64,000 nucleotides of DNA from CAYREV01 sp964423345 (GTDB taxonomy: Bacteria > Bacteroidota > Rhodothermia > Balneolales > Balneolaceae): NCBI GenBank assembly GCA_964423345.1, contig CAYREV010000001.1, forward strand, positions 100,536-164,535. The letters run 5' to 3'. Numbering within the stretch: the stretch's first letter is position 1; every line of letters begins with the position of its first letter. Below, piece after piece: positions 51,991 through 60,256 of the stretch. A program made the position numbers and the translations under genes. The notes under the pieces are model-generated. The model was not told the origin of the DNA and did not search any database. It worked only from the letters and a program-made list of their open reading frames with translations.

Positions 51991-53607
51991 CTAGGATTTA
52001 ACCCTCGCTTCGCAACAGCCCTCCCACCCCAAAGCGGTTAGAAGTTCAATGATGGTGGGTATGAGGACCATATCAAACTGCTTGTCGGCCCGTTCCAGCA
52101 GATCGGTAGTCAGCTGCTCCAGCCACTCTTCCGGTTCCCGGGAGCTATCCTGTTCGTGCGCCTCAATAAACTCTACGATATATTCAAATGTCCCCACAAT
52201 TTTACCGGTCCACGGAATCTCTTCCTCTTTCAATCCGTAAGGGGTCCCCGAACCGTCTACCCACTCGTGATGGGTGGCAATTCCCTTTTTCACCTCTTCA
52301 TCTATGGGAAGGGCACTTACCATCTTTTGCCCGATAATCGGATGTTCAATTTCTACCGCCACAGACCGTTTCCGGCTGAACAGGGAAATACCGACATACC
52401 CAATATCATGTAATTTCGCTGTAAGCATTAGTTGGCGCCTCTCTTCCGGATCCATTCCGAACAGTTTTGAAAATTGTTCGCAGAGAGCCATAATACGCAG
52501 CGTATGATGTTGCGTTCGGTTGTTCCTCTGCTCAATCTGCCTTAGCATATTGTAGAAACTATCCAGCAGGTGCCGGGAAAAATCCCTGTTGGTTTCCTGA
52601 AAGGTTAACAAACGCTCCAGTGGGGCTGAAGCCATATCCTCCCGGGCGCCGTCCCGGTTCGCCTGTTCAGGGTCAATGTAAAAGTAAAACAGAAATGATT
52701 TCTTCCCCTTTAGTTTTAATTCGTGAGACTCCACCTCATTAAACGATTCGCCCCCTTCCTCCCCGCCGGTTTTGAATTCAATGCTGTCAAGAATTTCTCC
52801 GGGAGAATCAGGAAGCTCACTATTCTTAAGGGAAGACACCGTTGTGTCGCCCAGGTTTTGATAGCTCACCAATTGAATGCCTTCTTCCTCTACACTTAGC
52901 AGGGCCGCCGCATCCGCCCCTCTGTTTTCCATTTCAAAGCCCATCAGAAGCTTGGATATGCCTTCTACATTCAGGGTGCCGGTATCAAGCTCCCCGAACT
53001 CCCGATTGAACTTCATTTTGAAATTATGACGATGTCGATCGTCCGATTCATAAAGTTTCCTAAGCCAGCCCGACAGCAGACGGCCGATGATGGATATTCG
53101 GGGAACGATGGTTTCAGGTGTGGAAACATAAGGTCCCACACAGTAAATGCCCCAGAATTCATCCCCTTCATAAAGCGGTATATGCTGGCATTGACCGATA
53201 GAAAAAGAGGAAACGCCATGCGACTCCATTTCCCTGTTGAAGGCAATTTTGGCCTCGATATTTTGGAGGCGGTCTTCGAATTCCTCCAGCATCCGCTGCT
53301 TCATTTTCTCTCCTTCCGTATCTCCATACTCAAGTAAATATTGCAGGTTTTCCGAAAGGATTTGTCGTCGGAATAGACGTAGCTTGTCCTCCGTTTCCTT
53401 TATATACACAAAATGGACAGGGGCCTTGAACAAAAGATCCACCCAGCGGACCATATCCCTGAAGGATGGAATTTCCTCCCTTGACATATGTTCGGCGGCA
53501 AGCGACCAAAACTCCAGTTCCTGTTCCGTATCGAAATCCTCTACGGCAAAGGCATTGGATAGCCGGGTAGCCACCGTTTGAAAATAGCTTTTAACGTCTT
53601 TAATCAT
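51991..53607 (-). CDS. GAF/HD-GYP-like protein of Pel-like operon
   Basis: A 538-residue soluble protein. Residues about 55-190 look like a GAF-type sensor domain (PVHFVYIKETEDK, HIPLYEGDEFWGIYCVGP). From about 340 an HD-GYP-like domain follows: His368 in QHHTLRIM, HD at 400-401 in TAKLHDIGYVGIS, His422 in EHPIIGQKM, and HHEWVDGSGTPYGL at 446-459 where canonical HD-GYP has HHExxDGxGYP. The GYP is GTP, and the last conserved Asp segment (ADxxDA) reads GTFEYI, so activity may be altered. HD-GYP domains hydrolyse c-di-GMP; in Pseudomonas c-di-GMP controls Pel through PelD. This protein lies in the PelD-like position. Confidence 0.72.
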   Translation of the reverse strand: MIKDVKSYFQTVATRLSNAFAVEDFDTEQELEFWSLAAEHMSREEIPSFRDMVRWVDLLFKAPVHFVYIKETEDKLRLFRRQILSENLQYLLEYGDTEGEKMKQRMLEEFEDRLQNIEAKIAFNREMESHGVSSFSIGQCQHIPLYEGDEFWGIYCVGPYVSTPETIVPRISIIGRLLSGWLRKLYESDDRHRHNFKMKFNREFGELDTGTLNVEGISKLLMGFEMENRGADAAALLSVEEEGIQLVSYQNLGDTTVSSLKNSELPDSPGEILDSIEFKTGGEEGGESFNEVESHELKLKGKKSFLFYFYIDPEQANRDGAREDMASAPLERLLTFQETNRDFSRHLLDSFYNMLRQIEQRNNRTQHHTLRIMALCEQFSKLFGMDPEERRQLMLTAKLHDIGYVGISLFSRKRSVAVEIEHPIIGQKMVSALPIDEEVKKGIATHHEWVDGSGTPYGLKEEEIPWTGKIVGTFEYIVEFIEAHEQDSSREPEEWLEQLTTDLLERADKQFDMVLIPTIIELLTALGWEGCCEARVKS

Positions 53608-53616
53608 ATTATACCT

Positions 53617-55257
53617 CTAGAAAGCTGAATAATAGTAATAATCTAGCCTCTTAAAAAAGGCTTTCGCCAGCAAGCCCGATATGAAAGCAAATGCCACAGA
53701 ACCGGCCAGCAGCCCCAAGACTGCAAATTCATAGGAGAGTATCCTGCTGAAAATAAAACCTGCCATAAAATTCACTCCAACTCCTCCCAGTATAGAGTAC
53801 ATAGCATATTCCGACTTGTTTAAGGTGAAAAAGAACAGGCAGTTAAGCAGTCCCCCTATCATGAACAAATAAGAGATACTTGCCAGCCAAAAAACCTTAG
53901 TAGTTACCGGGTTTGCAAAGAAGTCCCTGATCTCGGGAATATCATCCTGCAACACTTTGAGGCTGCTGATGGAATAATAGGTTATTGCGATTGAGACAAT
54001 ACCTATTCCCGCAAGCAATAAAAGCTGCCTGCGGTAAAAAGAGCCGTAATAACGATTAAACTCTTTCAGCTGTACAAACATGGTGCTTTTTTGAAGTGAA
54101 AGCAGCGGTTTTGAAAATGCCTGAACACTGTATTCAAGTACTGCAATAGTCAGTATCAGGCTGATAAGTGCCCAGTCCATTCCCAATTCATAGGCAGTAT
54201 CAAACCAGAAAATATAGGGCGGTGGCGGAGTACCTGCGGTCCAGGCCAGAATTCGATCCAGAAAAAGGAATAAAAAGTAGGCGAAGCCATACACAAAATA
54301 GCGGTAATTCAGATAATAACGAACTTCCCCGTCAGGTAGAGACTGTTGCAATAATTCCTGTCGGGAACCACGAACCTTCAACTTAAGGTACAGGTAGCCG
54401 TAGGCAGCAAGAAGCAGAATGGTAATGGCCATGCCGGACCACTGGGATATATATATGCCCAGTTCAAAAATGTCCATACCCAGTATAACAACCGAAGTAC
54501 CGGCCACTATGATAACCAGAATCATTAACCGCTGTTCCAGGGCATACAGCACACCGGAAGCAAGCAACAGCAGGCTGATCAGTATAAAATAAGATAAACC
54601 GAACAGGAGCATGCTATGGGGATAAAAAGGTATAATGAAATTGATGCCATAAAACAGAAGGGCGACCAATAAAACCGCCAGTATACCCGCATTCATTATT
54701 TTTTTGGTGGATAAAAAAGCCAGGTAGTGATTCCCCTCTCCCACGTATCGGGTCACCGAACGCCCCAGGGTTTGCACAAAACCTCCCGTCACTACAAATG
54801 CAGCTATGGTGCCGAATGCCACAACCGTAGCCTGGGCTTCGTTGAATTCCAGCCAGGCCCAAAGGGAATATCTGAATATAAGTACCGCGGCAATCTGACT
54901 CAGCATGGGCAGTGAAAACAACAGTCCCATCGAGTAATATTTCAAAAACATCAGCAGCCGTTCTTTCAGAGAATGAAATTCAAGCTTGAATGTTTGGCCT
55001 GTAGCTCCCTCTCCTGACGAATCCACTTCATCAGCTACGATTTGCTTGATTTCCCCGTACACGTGGTCGGCCAGGTCAAATATGGTGGGATATCCAAAAT
55101 CCTCCCTGGCATCCACCTCTCTTATGCCCAGCGACTCTATGGTGGCTGCCACCGCCCATACACTGATGGGATTGCCGATAAGGTCCCTGATTTTTTCAAT
55201 CAGGATCTCCATCTCGGTGATGGGCTTTTGCTGCGATATGTTGATTGGATCAGACAT
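53617..55257 (-). CDS. pelG: PelG-like polysaccharide flippase/transporter with N-terminal extension
   Basis: A 546-residue protein from the ATG at 55257. The first 95 or so residues are soluble (DLIGNPISVWAVAATIESLG, FGYPTIFDLADHVYGEIKQ) and are not part of usual PelG. About twelve membrane helices follow, with GGFVQTLGRSVTRYVGEGNH, AGTPPPPYIFWFDTAYELG and KPLLSLQKSTMFVQLKEFNR, which recall PelG of the MATE/Wzx-like group. PelG is thought to move the polymer across the inner membrane with PelD/PelE. It overlaps pelF by 8 bp and precedes the HD-GYP-like gene by 9 bp. Confidence 0.8.
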   Translation of the reverse strand: MSDPINISQQKPITEMEILIEKIRDLIGNPISVWAVAATIESLGIREVDAREDFGYPTIFDLADHVYGEIKQIVADEVDSSGEGATGQTFKLEFHSLKERLLMFLKYYSMGLLFSLPMLSQIAAVLIFRYSLWAWLEFNEAQATVVAFGTIAAFVVTGGFVQTLGRSVTRYVGEGNHYLAFLSTKKIMNAGILAVLLVALLFYGINFIIPFYPHSMLLFGLSYFILISLLLLASGVLYALEQRLMILVIIVAGTSVVILGMDIFELGIYISQWSGMAITILLLAAYGYLYLKLKVRGSRQELLQQSLPDGEVRYYLNYRYFVYGFAYFLFLFLDRILAWTAGTPPPPYIFWFDTAYELGMDWALISLILTIAVLEYSVQAFSKPLLSLQKSTMFVQLKEFNRYYGSFYRRQLLLLAGIGIVSIAITYYSISSLKVLQDDIPEIRDFFANPVTTKVFWLASISYLFMIGGLLNCLFFFTLNKSEYAMYSILGGVGVNFMAGFIFSRILSYEFAVLGLLAGSVAFAFISGLLAKAFFKRLDYYYYSAF

Positions 55258-56815
55258 AGGCAGGCAACTCATTCATCATATGTTGGACAGATGAAAGCGT
55301 GATATCCTCTTTCAACGGTTCCCTTTCCCTGTTATGAAATTCCTTGTAGAGGTTCTTGTAGTTATCTACCGACTGGGGTGTGGTATAATTCAGGAGTATT
55401 CTGTCCCTGGCTTTTTTACCCATGCTGATGCGAAGGTCATCATCTTTAAGTAATTTAATAACTCCTTTTGCTATATCCTTGGCATCCCTTGCTTTACACA
55501 GAATCCCACAGCCTTCCAAGACTTCCCTTATGCCTCCCACATCGGTGGATACCACGGGCCTGGAACAACTCATCGATTCAATTACGGTATAGGGAAAGCC
55601 TTCAGAAATGGAGGTCAATATGGAGATATCCCCTTCGTTATAAATCATGCTTGGAGTATTGTGAAAACCTCCGAAAGTAAAGTGATCTTCCAGCTCCAGT
55701 TCCCGCACAAGTTTTTTGCACCGTTCTACATAGTCCTTGTCAACCTCCAGGCTTCCATACAGGATATACTGCACCTCGGGTATCTCTCTTCGAACATGAT
55801 CGCATGAACGAATCATGGTTTCTATATCCTTAAGGGGGAAGACCTGGGCTGCCGCTACTACTGTGGGTGTATCAGCCGAAGAAGCAGGCTTAGCCCTCGG
55901 CTTAAATACGTCGGGGTCTACCCCGTTGTAAATAGGATGAATACGCTCCTCTTCTGCTTCAAAACGTTTTTCCCACTTCTTATTAACCGATGTGACCGGG
56001 GCAATCCGGTCGGCATAATGATAAATAGCCCGCGTCACAAAAATGGAAAGATTCACCAGCAGTTTTTTGGAAAAATAGGGATAGTCAGACTGGCTTACAT
56101 TGATCAAGCGCTCCCTAATGAATACTCCGTGGTCGGTCACTATGGAAGGTATGCCATATTCGAACCTGGCGGCAATAGAGATAAGGCTTGGAAATCCTGC
56201 CAGGGTGGAATGGGTGAGGCTTACCTTCGGAACAGGTACGGCCAGCGGCATCATGAAATGATAAAGCCATCGCATACCGAAGGTTACATCAAACAGCCGG
56301 GGTTCTTCACCCGGAATTAGTGATCCTCCATTGTCAAAACGGTGTTTCAACTTGTTTTTGAATGCAGACCACAGCAAGGGGTTTGAGAGGGTTTTCTTGT
56401 AATCAAAATGCTGAAAATATTTCCAGAAACCGTAAATAAGCTCCCCGAATTCCCCGGCCGGCCGGAAAGGGTCTTCAATGCAATCGATGAAATCCCTGAA
56501 CATGGGGAAATAAAGATTTTGAACAATCTCATCACCGGTCTCTGCCTTCCTCTTGACCTGTTCCGAAAAGGGCAGCTCCTTATTGTAATATTTCATCGGT
56601 TCCTCGGCTCCCCAGAGGGGTACATGCAGTATATCCCTGATGTTTGAAGGCAGTCGGTAACGTGATTCCACAAAAGGGTTGCCGGTAATGGCCAGCAGTA
56701 TAAAATCAACATCTTTCTCCAGTTCACTGCACAGGATATGGGCCCAGGTCGACACCCCACCCCCGCTATACGGGTAGGAACCTTCTGTTTCAAATAAAAC
56801 CGTAGGTTTATTCAC
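55250..56815 (-). CDS. pelF: PelF-like GT4 glycosyltransferase
   Basis: A 521-residue GT-B enzyme. The N-terminus (VLFETEGSYPYSGGGVSTWA) and long insert (FRDFIDCIEDPFRPAGEFGE) match PelF, the cytosolic polymerase of Pel. The donor-site EX7E motif is E405-GFPYTVI-E413, followed by RPVVSTDVGGIREVLEG; the conserved NGVDPDVFKP is also present. PelF uses UDP-GlcNAc/GalNAc-type donors in Pseudomonas; the donor here is not known. It starts 5 bp after the first GT gene stop and overlaps pelG. Confidence 0.85.
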   Translation of the reverse strand: MNKPTVLFETEGSYPYSGGGVSTWAHILCSELEKDVDFILLAITGNPFVESRYRLPSNIRDILHVPLWGAEEPMKYYNKELPFSEQVKRKAETGDEIVQNLYFPMFRDFIDCIEDPFRPAGEFGELIYGFWKYFQHFDYKKTLSNPLLWSAFKNKLKHRFDNGGSLIPGEEPRLFDVTFGMRWLYHFMMPLAVPVPKVSLTHSTLAGFPSLISIAARFEYGIPSIVTDHGVFIRERLINVSQSDYPYFSKKLLVNLSIFVTRAIYHYADRIAPVTSVNKKWEKRFEAEEERIHPIYNGVDPDVFKPRAKPASSADTPTVVAAAQVFPLKDIETMIRSCDHVRREIPEVQYILYGSLEVDKDYVERCKKLVRELELEDHFTFGGFHNTPSMIYNEGDISILTSISEGFPYTVIESMSCSRPVVSTDVGGIREVLEGCGILCKARDAKDIAKGVIKLLKDDDLRISMGKKARDRILLNYTTPQSVDNYKNLYKEFHNREREPLKEDITLSSVQHMMNELPAYV

Positions 56816-56820
56816 TTTAT

Positions 56821-58011
56821 CTATTGTTTGTGAAACTGATAGCCTTCGAAAAGCTGTCGGTACTGCTCAAAGATAACAGGCCAGGTATGTTTCCTTTTTG
56901 CTATCTGATGAAGCTTCTCAACCTTTTTTTCCCATGCCTTGCGATTATTCCACAGGGTTTCAACCTTCTCTGCCAAGCCGGCTGGACTCATATCTCTCGA
57001 CACAATTAAACCGTACTCTTCGGTAACGTCCCCTGCCCTCCATCCAATAGGGAGTACTTTCTTTGCGATAGCTTCAAATAGAACCAAAGGCTGCGATTCG
57101 TTATGGCTGGTTATACATAATGCATCCATTCTGTGGAGGTGGCTTTCGGCCGGTTTATTCCAGTAAAATTCCACTTCCGGGTAATCCGAAAGACGCTCCT
57201 CCAGCTTTAGCTGCAATTCAGCTTCGTTGGCCTCGCAAGCCATCATAATATATTCTCCGCGGTGGCTATCTCTTTCCCTGAAAGCATCAACGAGATCCAG
57301 AAAACCAAGCGGATTCTTCATTTCGGCACATCTCCCGATCCATCCTATGGTCAAAGATTTTGAAGCGGCCTTCTCTTCCGTAAACCAGCTGCTCTCCACC
57401 CCATTTGGGATATAATGGGGGTTATTGGCCCCAAATCTAAGCTGATTTTCCATATTACACTTTGATACACTCACAACTTCGTCTGATGCCCCATAAATTT
57501 CTACTGCAAGCTCCCTAAACATCTCCGTCATACGATTCTTCTCGCCTTCGGTATCCGGAATCTTATATCCACATTCCAGAGCTACGGCTCCCATATCAAC
57601 TTCTTTCCAATAAAGGGCGTGTTCCGTCAGGATCAATGGACTGAAAAGATGGTGTGCGATTTTCATCCCCAGCCAACCGGCAAAACCGGTATTGGCAATA
57701 TGTACCAGGTCTGTTACCCGTTCATATTTACCGAGGCAACCCTTTACCTCTTCCAACCATAGCCCCGCTTCCCGGTCCCATGATTTATTTAGTTCGGGAG
57801 GGGCCACACGTTCAAAAGAACGTACATGGCCGGGCACTGCGTACAGGGCTTCGTCCAGTTTCGAATTAAGGTATTGATCGGTCGCCACCTGCAGCAGCTG
57901 GAAATCGGCAAATTTGAAATGATTGATATACTGGTGGACCCATTCGCTTACTCCTCCCCTGTACCAAGGGTAGGTACCTTCAATAACTAAAAGGATCGTA
58001 GGTTTTGCCAT
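56821..58011 (-). CDS. GT4-family glycosyltransferase, PelF-related
   Basis: A 396-residue GT-B enzyme from the ATG at 58011, which precedes the conserved TILLVIEGTYPWYRGGVSEW. This N-terminus is clearly related to PelF, and the donor motif is E305-SQPLVLF-E313 with the context TSHNESQPLVLFEAIAKK. IPNGVESSWF and TIGWIGRCAEMKNPLG are the usual GT4 elements. It is about 125 residues shorter than its neighbour, lacking the PelF insert. A second PelF-like enzyme may add another sugar or act with PelF in a pair. It is 17 bp after the REC-GAF gene. Confidence 0.82.
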   Translation of the reverse strand: MAKPTILLVIEGTYPWYRGGVSEWVHQYINHFKFADFQLLQVATDQYLNSKLDEALYAVPGHVRSFERVAPPELNKSWDREAGLWLEEVKGCLGKYERVTDLVHIANTGFAGWLGMKIAHHLFSPLILTEHALYWKEVDMGAVALECGYKIPDTEGEKNRMTEMFRELAVEIYGASDEVVSVSKCNMENQLRFGANNPHYIPNGVESSWFTEEKAASKSLTIGWIGRCAEMKNPLGFLDLVDAFRERDSHRGEYIMMACEANEAELQLKLEERLSDYPEVEFYWNKPAESHLHRMDALCITSHNESQPLVLFEAIAKKVLPIGWRAGDVTEEYGLIVSRDMSPAGLAEKVETLWNNRKAWEKKVEKLHQIAKRKHTWPVIFEQYRQLFEGYQFHKQ

Positions 58012-58028
58012 GATTCTGACTTTTAGAA

Positions 58029-58958
58029 TCAACCCTTCTGGGACAAGCGCCACAGAATGGAACCGGTCTGCACCAGCAGGCGGGAGAGGATTTCAAATTC
58101 CTTGGACGAAAAAAGCTTGTTTCTCTTAAGAACCAGGAATCCATACATGGGTGTACCTTCAGGCACCTCCATATTATTCACCAGCAGTTTACGCTCGTTA
58201 ACCGAGAACAGGGGCACGCCGACCTCTGCGGGGAGATCATGTTTTTCAGAAAATTCAGGCAACATACCCAGATCGTCATTGAACACGTGGTTGGTCATAT
58301 AGGGATTGCGGGTATCCAACAGCACCTGATACGAATTTTCATTTTCCAGATTCCCGTCTGAATAGTAATTGGAATCGTCGGGCCCGGTAAAGCCTATTCG
58401 TTTCGGCTTTCCGTCATTGACGGTCCAAAAAGAGACATAATCTATATCAAGTTGATTATTCAGTTCCCTGCATAGGGTATCTACGGTACTTTCGAAATTG
58501 CCCTTAATAGCTTCCGACATCATTTTCGATACCAGTTTATTCTTTTTTGATGCGAGGTCGTCCGACATCTCCGGGATTTCCACATTGGTAACGAGTTTCA
58601 TCTGCACCCTTTTCAAAATTTCATCCCGATCTGTTGTAAAAAGGGTTTTGTCTATGAAGTCGGCCGCCCCGAGATCCAGCGCCTTTTTTTCCTTCTCAAC
58701 GGTGGGCAGGTTCGTCATGATCAATACCGGTATTTGCTGTTTCTCTGCATCTTTCATAACCGATTCCAGAAATTCCAGTCCACTGATACCGGGCATATGG
58801 ATATCGGAGAGGATAAGGTTGAATTTTTCCTCCGAAAGGATATCAATTGCCTTTTGAGCATTATGGGCATGAGTCAGATCGAATTCATTGCCAAGCAAAT
58901 TCTTCGTTAGAATATGCATCGGCTCGTCATCGTCTATAATCAATATTTTATAATCCAT
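58029..58958 (-). CDS. Response regulator with C-terminal GAF-like domain
   Basis: A 309-residue protein. The receiver domain has the DDD acidic pocket (IDDDEP), the phospho-acceptor Asp52 in NLILSDIHMPGISGLE, and Lys in FIDKTLF. After a short linker (SDDLASKKNKLVSKMMSEAI) a GAF-like domain follows (residues about 155-309, with VGVPLFSVNERKLLVNN and GFLVLKRNKLFSSKEFEIL). There is no DNA-binding or GGDEF/EAL output, so it probably acts by protein contact. It starts 21 bp after the kinase stop and precedes the GT genes, so it belongs to the operon. Confidence 0.85.
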   Translation of the reverse strand: MDYKILIIDDDEPMHILTKNLLGNEFDLTHAHNAQKAIDILSEEKFNLILSDIHMPGISGLEFLESVMKDAEKQQIPVLIMTNLPTVEKEKKALDLGAADFIDKTLFTTDRDEILKRVQMKLVTNVEIPEMSDDLASKKNKLVSKMMSEAIKGNFESTVDTLCRELNNQLDIDYVSFWTVNDGKPKRIGFTGPDDSNYYSDGNLENENSYQVLLDTRNPYMTNHVFNDDLGMLPEFSEKHDLPAEVGVPLFSVNERKLLVNNMEVPEGTPMYGFLVLKRNKLFSSKEFEILSRLLVQTGSILWRLSQKG

Positions 58959-58979
58959 AAATGATATTGGTAATGATTA

Positions 58980-60125
58980 TTACTGCTGATCGTACAAACG
59001 TACAGTGAATTTTGTCCCCTTCCCCTCCTGTGAATCTACCGTGATATCACCGCCGTGCAAATTGGTGAAATTCTTGACCAGTTCCAGGCCCATACCGGAT
59101 CCCATTTCGCCGGAAGTACCGGTCCGCACATATGCAGAGTCGGAGCGCCATAAGTCTTCCAACTGTTCTTTCGCCATTCCCACCCCTGAATCCTGCACAA
59201 CCAGGTCTATAGCACCTGATGACCCATTGACAGACTCCAGGCCTACTTTCACCGTGCCGTCCTTCGGTGTGAATTTAAGGGCGTTTGAAATCAGATTACT
59301 GGCAATCTGCTCCACCTTGTGGCGATCCAGTACAATCTTATCCACACCATTCAAATCTGTTTCAATAGTTATACCCTTGTTGGTAGCAGTAGGTTTGTGC
59401 AAATCGATAACTCCCAAAAGAAGTTTCCTGGGATTGAGCTCTTCAAGATTCAATTCCGTGATACTGGCATTTTCCTCTTTGGTTAAGAGCTCATTAACCA
59501 AATCAAGCAGTTTCTGTCCGCTTTCTTTTATTATTCCGAGCATCTGTGAACGCTCTTCAGAATCCAGGCTGTTGGTGTTTTCTTCCAGAAAGCCAGCCAG
59601 CCCCATAATTCCTGTTACCGGATTTCTGAAATCATGGCCTACGATACGAATCAATTCATCCTTTTCCCGGTTGAGTTTCTGAAGGTTCTGCTCCCGTTCC
59701 TTGAGCTGGTCAATTTTCTCCCCCAGCTCTTCCTGCAACCTCTTGAGTTTTACGTGAAGTTCTATCCGTGCCAATACCTCTTCTCTCTGGAAGGGTTTGG
59801 TTATATAATCCACTCCCCCCACACTGAACCCTTTTACTTTTGAGTCGGTTTCGGTGAGAGCACTTAAAAATATTACCGGGATGTCCCTGTAATCCTCCTG
59901 ATCCTTTAACCGTTCACACACTTCAAATCCGCTCATTTCCGGCATCATAACATCCAGAAGAATGATATCAGGCTTACGGTTTTCAAGCAGTCCAAGTGCT
60001 TCCCCACCCGAATAAGCCTCCATTATTTCATATCCCGTCTTTTTAAGGACATGACCCAGCAGACGAACGTTGGTCTCCGTATCGTCGACGATCATGATGG
60101 TTGCATTTTCAAGGTTTCCTGACAT
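58980..60125 (-). CDS. REC-HisKA-HATPase hybrid sensor histidine kinase
   Basis: A 381-residue kinase and first gene of the Pel-like operon. An N-terminal receiver domain (Asp58 in IILLDVMMPEMSGFEV; Lys110 in DYITKPFQREEV) is followed by a coiled-coil linker (about 125-160), HisKA with His164 in RIVGHDFRNPVTGI, and HATPase with N-box ASNLISNALKFTP, G1 DSGVGM and G2 GSGMGLELVK. No membrane segment is present, so it should receive signals in the cytoplasm. It could phosphorylate the neighbouring REC-GAF protein. It is divergent from the TonB receptor gene. Confidence 0.92.
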   Translation of the reverse strand: MSGNLENATIMIVDDTETNVRLLGHVLKKTGYEIMEAYSGGEALGLLENRKPDIILLDVMMPEMSGFEVCERLKDQEDYRDIPVIFLSALTETDSKVKGFSVGGVDYITKPFQREEVLARIELHVKLKRLQEELGEKIDQLKEREQNLQKLNREKDELIRIVGHDFRNPVTGIMGLAGFLEENTNSLDSEERSQMLGIIKESGQKLLDLVNELLTKEENASITELNLEELNPRKLLLGVIDLHKPTATNKGITIETDLNGVDKIVLDRHKVEQIASNLISNALKFTPKDGTVKVGLESVNGSSGAIDLVVQDSGVGMAKEQLEDLWRSDSAYVRTGTSGEMGSGMGLELVKNFTNLHGGDITVDSQEGKGTKFTVRLYDQQ

Positions 60126-60256
60126 ACACTTTTACGCCGTTGATAAAAGTTGCTGTTCTAAGTTACATTGATTAAACAAAGAAATTAAATAATACTCATG
60201 AATGTTATTTTCATTTCAAAAATACCAACCATTTCACTTAAACGATTGACAATTTG

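Noticed and set aside
51991..53607. Assignment as PelD
   Set aside because: No N-terminal membrane helices and no GGDEF-like domain; the C-terminal part matches HD-GYP instead.
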